From: Deferribacter thermophilus
GTDB taxonomy: Bacteria; Chrysiogenota; Deferribacteres; Deferribacterales; Deferribacteraceae
Length of the DNA stretch: 64,000 nt
NCBI RefSeq assembly: GCF_049472675.1
Contig: NZ_JAPNXM010000001.1
Coordinates: forward strand, 1 to 64,000
Direction of reading: 5' to 3'
Part shown: one piece after another, positions 1-8,907 of the stretch
Layout: every line of letters begins with the position of its first letter
Numbering within the stretch: the stretch's first letter is position 1
Program-made: the position numbers and the translations under genes
The notes under the pieces: model-generated
Told to the model about the DNA's origin: nothing
The model's database searches: none
What the model saw: only the letters and a program-made list of their open reading frames with translations

Positions 1-449
1 GCTCTTGCAAGAACTTTATCTGTAATCCTACTGATTGCCTCAGCTGAAAACTCAAGACCGTATAAAGATTCCATGTGGGACTGAATATCTCTTGTTGTCA
101 TACCTTTGGCATACATCGAAATTATATGCTCTTCTATACCTGTAATATCTGTTTGGCGTTTTTTCACTATTTTTGGTTCATATTCTCCATTACGGTCTCT
201 TGGAACCGATAATTCTATCTCTCCATAATTTGATTTTACCTTCTTATTGCTGTAACCGTTTCGTGAATTGTTTGTTTCTTTAGATGATTTGTCATAGCGG
301 GAATAACCTAATAATTCTGTTAATTCCCCCTCATAAATTGTTTCTACTACATCCTTAATAATTGAAGATAATGTAGATTGCAAATCTTCTGGGGTATTAA
401 GTTTGCCTTCTTTAAACAATCTTCTTATCTCATCTTTGTTGATAAACAT
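1..449 (-). mobile_element. IS256-family transposase, N-terminal part, cut by the window edge
   Basis: About 149 codons are visible, reading leftward from an ATG at 447-449 with an AGGAGG-type ribosome binding site just upstream. The protein has the look of the mutator/IS256 transposase N-terminus: helical start (MFINKDEIRRLF), a Y-R-Y/NG-Y basic patch (SRNGYSNKKVKS), the VPRDRNGEYEPKIV strand and the KGMTTRDIQ segment that precedes the catalytic core. The DDE residues would lie beyond position 1, so activity cannot be judged. It differs clearly from the second transposase fragment at 8175. Confidence 0.93.
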
Positions 450-488
450 ATAAATCCTCCTGTTTGTTCTTTAGTTAACATATTTTCA

Positions 489-520
489 GGAGGATTTACA
501 CAGTTTTAGTTACAGAGCCT
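489..520 (-). repeat. Probable terminal inverted repeat end of the IS256-type element
   Basis: Read on the minus strand, the segment upstream of the transposase begins GGCTCTGTAACTAAAACTGT and continues to an AGGAGGATTTA-like stretch that also recurs just before the transposase ATG. A GG-starting, CTGTA-rich end about 40 bp upstream of the start codon is where IS256-family elements normally keep their terminal repeat. The other end is outside the window, so the exact boundary and the target duplication cannot be seen. Confidence 0.45.
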
Positions 521-558
521 ATATACAACAGAATTAACTATCCTCTAATTTAAGTAAT

Positions 559-3500
559 TTATAAATTACCTAATTTCTTTTTTAGAGTTATAGATAAATT
601 TTGCCAGTCAGTCTCTAAAAATGTTTGTTCATCAACAGGTTTACTAAATAAATAACCCTGAACTATGTCGCAACCAATATTTTTTAAATAAAGATATTGT
701 TGTATATTCTCGACACCCTCTGCTGTTATCACATAATTAAATCTTTTGCCTAAATCTATTATGGCATTTACTAAGGCAGTATCCTTATCAGAGGTAAACA
801 TCTCCCTAATAAAGCTTAAATCAATTTTTATAATATCACATGGCAAATGTTTTAATCTAACAAGGGTAGAAAAACCCGTTCCAAAATCATCCAATGCAAA
901 TTTAACTTTAGTTTTAGTTTTAAATTTATTAAAAATTTCTGAATAAAGATTAAAATTATAATTAACTTCTCTTTCTGTTATTTCAATAATCATTTTTTCC
1001 ATAACATGTTGTTGGATATCTTTAAATATATTTTCTAAATAATTTTTAGAAAAATTCTTTGCTGAAATATTAAAAGAGATATTATAACCTGTTTTTATTA
1101 TGATTTCAGATACTTTTTTTACTAACCATTTTTCAAAGTCACTAAGGTAAATTGATTCCTCAAGCTGATTAATAAAAGAACCCGGAAATATAAGACTTCC
1201 ATCTTCATCTTTAAGTCTTATTAAAGCTTCAAATCCTGCAATAGAAAGATCACTGCTATAAAAATATGGTTGAAAGTGTAATTCATACAAATCTTCTTCT
1301 ATTGCTTTAGAGAGTAAATGATCTATTTTCAAATAGTTATTTGCTTCTTTTTCAATTAACGGATTGTAGTAATGGATATTATCTTTACTTTTTTTCAATA
1401 ACGACAAAGTCATAAAAGCCTTACTATATAGGTCTTTAATGTCTTTGGCATCATCAGGGTACAATACAGCGGACAGCTTTACTAATATATTAACTTCTTT
1501 ATCATCAATAACAAATTTTCGATTTAAAATTGAAATTAACCTTTCAGTTATTTTAACAATATTCTCTTTTCTTTTAATATTTTTTAATAATATAGCAAAA
1601 TCATCACCGCTAACCCTTGCAATTATATCCCTTTTCTTCATATTTTTTTCTAATAAATTAGCTATATTAATAAGTAATTTGTTACCAAATTCATGTCCAT
1701 AAGTAGTATTTATAAAGCTCATATTATATACATCTAATAAAATTAAAGCTGATACAGATTCAACATTTTCTTTGAGGTATTCATTAGATTTAAGAAAAAA
1801 ACCTGTTAAATTGTATAAACCTGTTAGAAAATCCTTATACTTAACTTGCTCAATTTCTGTTTTTAAAATTACTTCGTTTGTAATATTTTTACCAATGAAA
1901 ATATAGCCTTTCTTTTTATTTTTTCTAATTATAGGTAATATCTTTGCATCTAAATAAAATAGACTGCCATCTTTAGTTTTATTTATAAAAACTCCTGAAA
2001 ACTCTTCATTGTTTTCCAGCTTTTTGTTTAAAGCCTCATAAAAGTCATACCCTAATTTTCCTGATTTGAATAATGAAGGAGTGCTTCCTATTATCTCTTC
2101 AGGTTTATAACCAGTAATCTCACTAACTGTTTTGTTATGATATATGATTTTTAATTTATCATCTGTAATAAAACAAAAATCTTTAGAGGAATTTATTGCG
2201 CTATAAACAAACCTGGCAAAATTATTTTTTTCTATATCATTTAATTTAAACAATACAGTTTTTTGTAAATTTTTACAAAACCTTATTAACTCATCTAAAT
2301 ATAAGGAAAGAGAAGATATTTGTATCTCAATTATGGCTTTAGTATCATTAAAAGTATAAACTGGAATTAATATTATTAGAGCTCTTTCATGCTTATTAAT
2401 ATCAATATATTTATAATCTATCGTTGCTTTATCATGGTTAATAAAAATGGATTTTGAAAGAGGTTTACCAACAGAATACTCTTTAACCAAACTATTACCT
2501 CTATAAAGTGAAGTTTTGATATAATCAAAATGCATACCTTTGTGCAACTTTTCATTTAAACTGGTAAACACTTCTTCAATATCTTCAGCGGTAATTATTA
2601 TATTAAGTAAATCTTTTAATGTATTATTCAGTTGTTCATTTACAAAAGCTTTCCTGTTATCAGTAAATATTAAAACATTTGTAGGCTTCCCTTTAAAAAT
2701 AATAGTAGAAATAAAGGCTAAAACAGGAATTACTTCCCCAGTTTTTGATATCATTTGAATATTATTGTAAGGTTCATTCAAAAATTTATCAGTTAACTTT
2801 TTATCTAAAGTATTTTCAATTTCATTTATAAAGTTCTTTTTAAAAAGACTTTTAACCTCTATGCTTTCTAAACTTTTCTCATCTAACTTTAACAGCTGTT
2901 TAGCATAATTATTAGCATATTCAATGTATCGATCAAAAATTAATACACCAACATTATTAATATTGTCTATTACATTAAAAAAACTTTTATAATTTCTTAG
3001 ATCATAAACTTTTTCCCCTAAAATACTAATTCTTTGGATAAACTCAAACTTATAATCAAGCTTCATTATTTTAGTTGTCTCAAGTTGTTTTAATATTAAT
3101 TTGCCTTCATTATCATTATGCATTTCAAATAAAATATTTTGCACTTTTTGACCAAACTCGCTCTCTAGTTCCTTCTCTTTCATCATAAATACATGAAATA
3201 TTCCGATTTCAAACTCTTTTAAACAAACTACTTTATTTTTAAAAACTTCATCTTTCTTATCGTAGGTATCTTTTCGTAATATACCGATATCAATTGTCCC
3301 ATCTAATAAAGCTTTTTCTATAGCAACTAAATTATCAAAATATCTAAAAGATATTTTTGTCATATCAAAACCAAGCTCTTCTAGTTCAATTAATGTTGAA
3401 TAAAGTATTTCTAATGGTACAATCCCTACTTTTAATAAATCCTTATTGGAATTAAAATCTTTTTTAGCGATGAAAGTTATCGTGTCCCACTGTTCTTTCA

Positions 3501-3732
3501 ATCTTGCAAAAGGTTTATAACCTTTTTTTGCAAGAAGAAATGATATTTGAGGGTTTTGAAATACAAGATCAAACTCTTCCGTTCGAGCAATCTCCACTTC
3601 CTCTTTATAAGAATTAAGACAAACTAAATTTACTTTTTCGCCTGTTTTTTTACCGATATAATCTGCAAGTTGTTCCCAGCATTTTATATTATCCGCCGCA
3701 TGGTGAAAGCATACAAAAAACTTTTTGTACAT
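559..3732 (-). CDS. PhnD-like / PAS / degenerate GGDEF / EAL c-di-GMP phosphodiesterase
   Basis: A 1057-residue signalling protein. Residues about 1-240 resemble a periplasmic phosphonate-type binding domain (PhnD-like: FDLVFQNP, IDIGILRK), yet no signal peptide or membrane segment is visible, so the whole protein appears cytoplasmic. A PAS-like region (~250-370), a GAF-like stretch and a clear PAS (~520-640, ITGYKPEEIIG) follow. The GGDEF domain carries SGDDF near residue 710 instead of GGDEF and is probably catalytically dead. The EAL domain from ~830 keeps EALIRL, EITERE, LDDFGTGFS, IKIDLSFI, AEGVE and QGYLFSKP, so phosphodiesterase activity is expected. It lies 9 nt after the diguanylate cyclase gene, suggesting a make/break c-di-GMP pair. 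Ligand unknown. Confidence 0.9.
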   Translation of the reverse strand: MYKKFFVCFHHAADNIKCWEQLADYIGKKTGEKVNLVCLNSYKEEVEIARTEEFDLVFQNPQISFLLAKKGYKPFARLKEQWDTITFIAKKDFNSNKDLLKVGIVPLEILYSTLIELEELGFDMTKISFRYFDNLVAIEKALLDGTIDIGILRKDTYDKKDEVFKNKVVCLKEFEIGIFHVFMMKEKELESEFGQKVQNILFEMHNDNEGKLILKQLETTKIMKLDYKFEFIQRISILGEKVYDLRNYKSFFNVIDNINNVGVLIFDRYIEYANNYAKQLLKLDEKSLESIEVKSLFKKNFINEIENTLDKKLTDKFLNEPYNNIQMISKTGEVIPVLAFISTIIFKGKPTNVLIFTDNRKAFVNEQLNNTLKDLLNIIITAEDIEEVFTSLNEKLHKGMHFDYIKTSLYRGNSLVKEYSVGKPLSKSIFINHDKATIDYKYIDINKHERALIILIPVYTFNDTKAIIEIQISSLSLYLDELIRFCKNLQKTVLFKLNDIEKNNFARFVYSAINSSKDFCFITDDKLKIIYHNKTVSEITGYKPEEIIGSTPSLFKSGKLGYDFYEALNKKLENNEEFSGVFINKTKDGSLFYLDAKILPIIRKNKKKGYIFIGKNITNEVILKTEIEQVKYKDFLTGLYNLTGFFLKSNEYLKENVESVSALILLDVYNMSFINTTYGHEFGNKLLINIANLLEKNMKKRDIIARVSGDDFAILLKNIKRKENIVKITERLISILNRKFVIDDKEVNILVKLSAVLYPDDAKDIKDLYSKAFMTLSLLKKSKDNIHYYNPLIEKEANNYLKIDHLLSKAIEEDLYELHFQPYFYSSDLSIAGFEALIRLKDEDGSLIFPGSFINQLEESIYLSDFEKWLVKKVSEIIIKTGYNISFNISAKNFSKNYLENIFKDIQQHVMEKMIIEITEREVNYNFNLYSEIFNKFKTKTKVKFALDDFGTGFSTLVRLKHLPCDIIKIDLSFIREMFTSDKDTALVNAIIDLGKRFNYVITAEGVENIQQYLYLKNIGCDIVQGYLFSKPVDEQTFLETDWQNLSITLKKKLGNL

Positions 3733-3741
3733 TTTATAGCC

Positions 3742-5877
3742 TCAAATTACTACTTTATTTTTTCCAGTGGATTTTGCTTTATACAAATTGTCATCAGCAA
3801 TCTTAATTAGTTGGTTGACATCTATGTTTTCATAATTTGAAATGGTAACTCCACCAATACTACAAGTAACTTTAAAACCTAAAATTTTATATAAACTTTC
3901 CTCAATCAGTTTTCTATGTCTTTCAAGAATCTGTTTTAATTCTAAATTATCAGCTCCTGGCAAAATAATCATAAATTCTTCTCCGCCATATCTACCTAAG
4001 ATATCATAGTCTCTTTTATTTTTTAATATTATTTCTGCAAAAGATTTTAATACTAAGTCACCTGTTGGATGGCCATAATTGTCATTTATTTTTTTAAAAT
4101 TATCTAAATCATAAATGCCTATTGATAATGGTATTTTGTTTCTTTTGCACTTTGAAAATTCAGTTTCAAGAGCCTGTATCAAATACCTTCTGTTATAAGT
4201 TCCAGTCAGCTCATCCTTTATTGATAGTTCAGATACTTTTTTATGAATCAGACAGTTGTCTAAAACAATTGCGACCTGAACTAATAAATTATTGACCAAA
4301 TCAAGTTCTTCTTTCTTATGCTTTATCATAGAACCAACAACCATAACACCAATCAATTCATCTTTCAAAGCAATAGGAAAAGCAGCTATTTCTTTAGGTT
4401 TCACATTGCCAATACCGGAATCCAAGATAAAGTTTTCCGGGGTTATATCTGTTATGCAAAAATAGGTTTTTGTTTTGGCTACTTCGCCTACCAACCCTTC
4501 TCCCATTTTTACATTTTGCAAAGAACTTAGACGCACATTTTTAGAATTATAAGGATAAAGTATATTTTTATATTTATCATACATATACACTACAGCCAAT
4601 TGAGAAGAGGTGTATTCCATTATTTTTGACATTGTTATATTAAGTATTTCTTCAACTTCCAGTGTAGTTGTTATAACTTGATTTAAGTTGTTAAATCTAT
4701 TTAGTATTGTTGTGTAATCTCTCAGACTTTGAACCATGTTATTAAAATATTTGGCAATATCCTCAAAATCATCATACGTTTTATAATCTAAATATACATC
4801 AAAATTATTATTTGCTACTACTTGCATTGCCTTTTTTAATCCCCAAATAGGCCTTTTGGTGTCATTGTATACTATACCTCCAATTATTATAATTAGAACA
4901 GAAAATAAAAAAGTAATTAATGTTGTTAAGCCAGTAAATTTATTTATTATCACTTTTAAAGGCACTAAGTTATTCGCAATGCTTAACCCACCTACTATAT
5001 CTCCGCTAATGCTTTTCAGAGGTATTGTGGCTGCTACTATAGGTTCATTATCTATTGTATAAATTCCACTTATCAGCGATTTTTCTTTTAATTTGTCCAA
5101 CATTTCATCAGGCAATGTTAAATTAATAAAGAAAATATTTTTAGGTGAAGAGTTTGTAGCAATTATTTTATCTTTATAGCTAAGAGCACTAAAAAGAGCT
5201 GTATTATATGTAAATACATTATACAACTTGTCCATCAACCATTTATTTTTGTTTAATACTGTAAAACTTCCTAAAATGTATTCGGTATTTTTATGTTTAA
5301 AAGGGATAGACATAAAATAAACCAAGAGCTCATCAAAACCTGAATTCTCAAGTAAATAAAGTTGTGACTCATCAAATATTGATTTGTCAAAATTAATTAT
5401 TTCATAACTTTTAATAGTTGTTTTTTTATTAAGCAACTCTTTGTAAAGACTATTAAATAATTTATAAAAATCAAAATTTTTCCCATTTGAAGTAATTATA
5501 TTATTTTCCGATATATTATAAACAAAGGTAATATTTACGCCATTAACACTTTTGCTTATGGTTGCTAGCTCGTTAGCTAATTTTTCTTTATCAGATTTGA
5601 GATAGCTTTTAAATACATCATTTTGTATTATAAAGTTAGCAATATTTAGTGGTTTGCTAACCTCGGTTTCAAAAATTTCATATACTGATTTAATCTGTTT
5701 GGCAGCTTGCTGAATATACTCTTTTGTAAAATGTTCTTTTAAAGTTTCAATTAGAGCCAGGTATAAGCCTGTAATAGGTATAATTAAAACTAAAAAGAAA
5801 GAGATGATGGTTTTAACACCTATTGGTATTTTAATACCTCGATACTTCCAGTGCAGTTTGTAATGAAATTTTTCCAT
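3742..5877 (-). CDS. Membrane-bound diguanylate cyclase with HAMP and GAF domains
   Basis: A 711-residue protein with an N-terminal membrane segment (IISFFLVLIIPITGLYLALI), a ~270-residue extracytoplasmic Cache-like sensor region, a second membrane segment near 318-340 (TTLITFLFSVLIIIIGGIVY), a HAMP linker, a GAF domain (~390-540) and a C-terminal GGDEF domain. The active-site loop is RYGGEEF near residue 630, and an RxxD motif (RDYD) sits five residues upstream, matching the product-inhibition I-site. It should make c-di-GMP from two GTP and respond to a periplasmic signal. The ATG overlaps no neighbour and follows a GGGGG-rich ribosome binding site. It is probably co-transcribed with the EAL protein downstream. 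Confidence 0.94.
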   Translation of the reverse strand: MEKFHYKLHWKYRGIKIPIGVKTIISFFLVLIIPITGLYLALIETLKEHFTKEYIQQAAKQIKSVYEIFETEVSKPLNIANFIIQNDVFKSYLKSDKEKLANELATISKSVNGVNITFVYNISENNIITSNGKNFDFYKLFNSLYKELLNKKTTIKSYEIINFDKSIFDESQLYLLENSGFDELLVYFMSIPFKHKNTEYILGSFTVLNKNKWLMDKLYNVFTYNTALFSALSYKDKIIATNSSPKNIFFINLTLPDEMLDKLKEKSLISGIYTIDNEPIVAATIPLKSISGDIVGGLSIANNLVPLKVIINKFTGLTTLITFLFSVLIIIIGGIVYNDTKRPIWGLKKAMQVVANNNFDVYLDYKTYDDFEDIAKYFNNMVQSLRDYTTILNRFNNLNQVITTTLEVEEILNITMSKIMEYTSSQLAVVYMYDKYKNILYPYNSKNVRLSSLQNVKMGEGLVGEVAKTKTYFCITDITPENFILDSGIGNVKPKEIAAFPIALKDELIGVMVVGSMIKHKKEELDLVNNLLVQVAIVLDNCLIHKKVSELSIKDELTGTYNRRYLIQALETEFSKCKRNKIPLSIGIYDLDNFKKINDNYGHPTGDLVLKSFAEIILKNKRDYDILGRYGGEEFMIILPGADNLELKQILERHRKLIEESLYKILGFKVTCSIGGVTISNYENIDVNQLIKIADDNLYKAKSTGKNKVVI

Positions 5878-5912
5878 AATAAAATCCCCCTCAATAATAT
5901 AAGTTTATAGAG

Positions 5913-7727
5913 TTAGTTTTTACTTAAACAAAAAGCTACTATAGGATCAAATCCAACTCTGATAGCACCCCAATGCTTGCCATCTATAAAGATGGGCATT
6001 GATAAATCACAAATAATCTCTCCTGTATCTCTCATATATGTTTGAAGTAAAAATTTTTCCTGATTTCTTGCTGCTGCAATACCTGTGGGGTCATTAAAAA
6101 TCCTTTTATCTCTACTGCTAACGAGGTCTTGTTCATAATTGCCTGTTGGTGGCTTTGAGTATTTAGAATTATGCGTTGGTGCATAACCGTTTTTATCTAC
6201 ACAAAGAGTAAAGATAGCACCAGGTATCTCATTTACTGCTTTATCATAGATTTTTTGTAATTCCCTTTCAAAATATTTATCATATACTGTAGAGTATTTT
6301 TGTGGGTTTGTATTTGGAATTGGTTTGTAATTTGTATCGAAAATATTTACACCGCTATTTTTAATTTCGTTAATCTTTTCTATACAAAGTTTTTTGTATT
6401 TTTCTGTTAACTCGGTAATTGTCTCAAATTTACATTCTCCAGCACCTGTTTTAAATTTTGAAACAAGTACCTGCATAAGTTGTGTCTCTTTATTTAGCTC
6501 TTCTGTTGCGCTGTTTGCTTCATCCATACTTATTAAAACCTCTTGACTAAGATTGTGAATTTCTTGGACTCGCTGATGTATTTCATTATTTGTGATTGAT
6601 AATTCTTCAATTGCTGATGCAATTTTTAACAATTGTTCTCCATTTGTTTCGAAATCCTGTATCATTTGATGAAATTGATTTGCTGTTTGGCCAATAATTT
6701 CTGTTGTATCTTTAACATCATCAACAATCTGAGAACTCTCATCTTTTGTTGTTTTTACATTTGTGATCATATTTTTTATGTTTTCATTTATTTCATCTGT
6801 AGCTGATTTTACTTTTTCTGCCAGCTTCCTCACTTCATCCGCAACCACAGCAAAACCTCTACCATGCTCACCAGCTCTTGCTGCCTCTATTGCAGCGTTT
6901 AAAGCTAACAGATTTGTTTGATCAGCTATATCTTGAATTAAATTTAGTACCCCTTTTATCTGCTCAGAACTTTTGCTAAGTATTTCAACTACATTTAAAA
7001 ACTGCATAAACTGGCTGTTTACTTTTTGTATTTTTTCTGCAACTTCATTCATTTTCTCTAAAGATGTTCTTGCTGTGTTGATATTATTTTGTGTGGATGA
7101 GGTTACATATTGAGTGTTTTCCGTAATTTCACTGATTGCAACATTTGCTTCATTGCTTGCATTAAAAACTTGATCTGCTAATTCACCCTGTTTTCTGGAA
7201 TTGTGAGTTGCCCTGTTTATTTTTGCTTTTACTTTTGCTGAACTTATGGCTATTAGAATGCCATGAGATCTTACCGTATCAATAATTTCCCTTAGTTTTT
7301 TAATAAAGTTATTATAGCTGTCTGATAGAGTTCTAAATTCATCATAAGTTGTTACTGGCAAATTTTTAGAGAGATCAGCTTCACCTTTTCCAATTTCATT
7401 GAATATTTCAATTACTATTTTTAATGGTTTTAAAATTAACAGCCTTAAAAAATATAAAATAAAACACGAAGATATAAAAGAAATAAAAAGTATAGCAATA
7501 TAGTAGGAGTTTGTATTCAATAAAATTTCATATATTTTATCAAAATTGTTATTTGAAACATATCCTAAAATCTTAGATTTTAAATTTAAAAAAACAATGT
7601 ATATTAATACCTGAAACGAAAACAGGAAAAATATGTTACCTATGAATTTTTTTGTGATACTATTAAATATCTTTTTTTCTAAAAAAACATAGATATTTTT
7701 AACTAATCCCATTGTAACCTCTATCAA
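5913..7727 (-). CDS. Methyl-accepting chemotaxis protein with a C-terminal sensor-like domain
   Basis: A 604-residue chemoreceptor. Two N-terminal membrane segments (about 30-50 and 75-95) enclose only a short loop, so there is little periplasmic sensor. HAMP follows, then the coiled-coil signalling domain with the conserved hairpin (DIADQTNLLALNAAIEAARA, GRGFAVVADEVRKLAE). After the coiled coil, residues about 455-600 form an extra globular domain (GAIFTLCVDKNGYAPTHN, GEIICDLSMPIFIDGKHWGA) resembling the PAS/Cache-like C-terminal domains attached to some receptors. This suggests cytoplasmic sensing. No CheW-docking pentapeptide or methylation enzymes are nearby. It lies upstream of the c-di-GMP pair on the same strand. 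Confidence 0.94.
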   Translation of the reverse strand: MIEVTMGLVKNIYVFLEKKIFNSITKKFIGNIFFLFSFQVLIYIVFLNLKSKILGYVSNNNFDKIYEILLNTNSYYIAILFISFISSCFILYFLRLLILKPLKIVIEIFNEIGKGEADLSKNLPVTTYDEFRTLSDSYNNFIKKLREIIDTVRSHGILIAISSAKVKAKINRATHNSRKQGELADQVFNASNEANVAISEITENTQYVTSSTQNNINTARTSLEKMNEVAEKIQKVNSQFMQFLNVVEILSKSSEQIKGVLNLIQDIADQTNLLALNAAIEAARAGEHGRGFAVVADEVRKLAEKVKSATDEINENIKNMITNVKTTKDESSQIVDDVKDTTEIIGQTANQFHQMIQDFETNGEQLLKIASAIEELSITNNEIHQRVQEIHNLSQEVLISMDEANSATEELNKETQLMQVLVSKFKTGAGECKFETITELTEKYKKLCIEKINEIKNSGVNIFDTNYKPIPNTNPQKYSTVYDKYFERELQKIYDKAVNEIPGAIFTLCVDKNGYAPTHNSKYSKPPTGNYEQDLVSSRDKRIFNDPTGIAAARNQEKFLLQTYMRDTGEIICDLSMPIFIDGKHWGAIRVGFDPIVAFCLSKN

Positions 7728-8174
7728 TTTAACTTTATTAAGTATAGTTTAACAAACAAGTTTTTTTTTATCAATTATAATTTCGTAAAAATAATAAAAT
7801 TTCTAATTTCTATTTAATTACTTACTTTTAGCAAAATAATTAATATAGCTTTCTAAATAACACATCCCTTACTATATTCTTAGAATAATTTCTTAATAGG
7901 AAAATTTGAACTCAAATAATAGGTAACAATTAGTGTCCCTGCTGGCACTCCATATATGAATATGAATGGATTAACAGGTATCGGTGAAAAAAGATAACCA
8001 AAAATAAAAATTAATTTTAATGACAACGCTAACCTCAGTATCCAGTGAAAACCAAGAGCGCTTGTTATTTCGGGATTGAAGTAAAAATTGTGTATAGAAG
8101 AAATTACTTGAGTTAACTAAAAAAAATAAATTAAATTTTTTTGAATGTTTGATACTAAGCGTAGGAGGTTACTT
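7728..8174. other. 447-bp gene-free stretch: insertion scar with a broken reading frame
   Basis: The region separates the chemoreceptor start from the transposase remnant. 7728-7879 is very A/T-rich and holds the presumed chemoreceptor promoter region, with nothing else I can name. 7880-8116 contains an open frame on the minus strand, listed separately. 8117-8174 is the likely left flank of the transposase gene, with A/T tracts and a GTAGGAGG ribosome binding site at 8161-8168. No tRNA or terminator was recognised. Confidence 0.6.
7880..8116 (-). pseudogene. Possible 3' remnant of an unidentified membrane protein
   Basis: A minus-strand frame stays open for 79 codons up to a TAA at 7880-7882. 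It encodes a plausible hydrophobic tail (HWILRLALSLKLIFIFGYLF, then PVNPFIFIYGVPAGTLIVTY, ending FPIKKLF). No start codon with a ribosome binding site is present, and the frame meets a stop right where the transposase flank begins, as expected if an insertion removed the 5' part. It does not look like the CorA C-terminus (no GMN motif). The family is not recognised, and a chance open frame is not excluded. Confidence 0.35.
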
Positions 8175-8501
8175 ATGGCTAAGAAGAAAATAACAGATTT
8201 ACCTGTTCAAGAATTTTTATCAAAGATCGATGAATACTTAGAAAAGGGAGAAAAACCAAATTTAAGTTATTTACTTGAAGAAATATTAAATTACATCATG
8301 CGTAAAGAAAGAGAAGAATATTTGAAGAAAAACAGTTTTGATTTTGCAAATGGGTTTTATAATCGCAAGTTAAACATAAAATTTGGGGAATTAGATATCA
8401 AAGTTCCTAGAGTTAGGATTGGCAAAACATTTCGCCCATCATTACTTCCAGCCAGATGGAAAAGGGTTGATAAAGATTATGATAAAAAGATATTCTTCTA
8501 A
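8175..8501 (+). pseudogene. Truncated IS256-like transposase (N-terminal ~100 codons)
   Basis: The ATG at 8175 is chosen because GTAGGAGG lies 6-13 nt upstream. The first ~100 residues match the N-terminal region of a mutator-type transposase (NGFYNRKLNIKFGELDIKVP, then LLPARWKRVDKDY). The frame then runs into DNA that encodes corA on the other strand and stops at 8501. The catalytic core is missing, so this is a dead fragment of an element different from the one at 1-449. The fusion point lies near 8475-8485. Confidence 0.85.
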
Positions 8502-8798
8502 ATCTTCCATTTTGGGTCTATGATGTACATTTAGGATATCTTCAATTATTAATGGGTGGATTTTAAATAAATTACAAATTTTTGTGATCATTTCTACATT
8601 ATACAAGCCTGTTATATTTATCCATGTAACTTTATCAGTATTAATTTTGTTGGCTAACTCTTCTGGGGTGTGTATTTCTTCTTCTGAGAAAGAATTTTCA
8701 CTGTACTTTATTACATTAATTTGAAAACTTGATGATTTATCCCCAGTATAAATTAAAGAACCAGGAGGTAGACCTATTTTATTTTTGTTCATTTTCAA
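8442..8798 (-). pseudogene. corA: Truncated corA-type Mg2+/Co2+ transporter, N-terminal part only
   Basis: Starting at the ATG 8796-8798 behind a GGAG site, about 105 residues match the cytoplasmic N-terminal domain of CorA transporters (TWINITGLYNVEMITKICNL, then FKIHPLIIEDILNVHHRPKM, EDLEEYLFIII). The reading then passes into antisense transposase sequence (FINPFPSGWK) and ends. The helical funnel, two membrane helices and the GMN selectivity motif are absent, so no transport is possible. The break at about 8475-8485 coincides with the end of the transposase fragment, so one rearrangement probably destroyed both. Confidence 0.85.
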
Positions 8799-8907
8799 CT
8801 CCAGTATTCTTTGTAATTATTTATCTTAAAAAAATGAAAGTTTAAATAGAAAATAAGACTTTTAATTATTTATTGTTCTAATCGTAACTTGAATATTTGA
8901 GATATTC

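Noticed and set aside
1439..1702. Small plus-strand frame antisense to the GGDEF/EAL gene
   Set aside because: It lies fully inside a well-supported gene, has no ribosome binding site and shows low-complexity shadow translation. Other antisense frames in the window were dropped for the same reason.
7880..8116. Treating the remnant as the missing C-terminus of corA
   Set aside because: The tail has no GMN motif or the two-helix CorA ending and looks like a different membrane protein.
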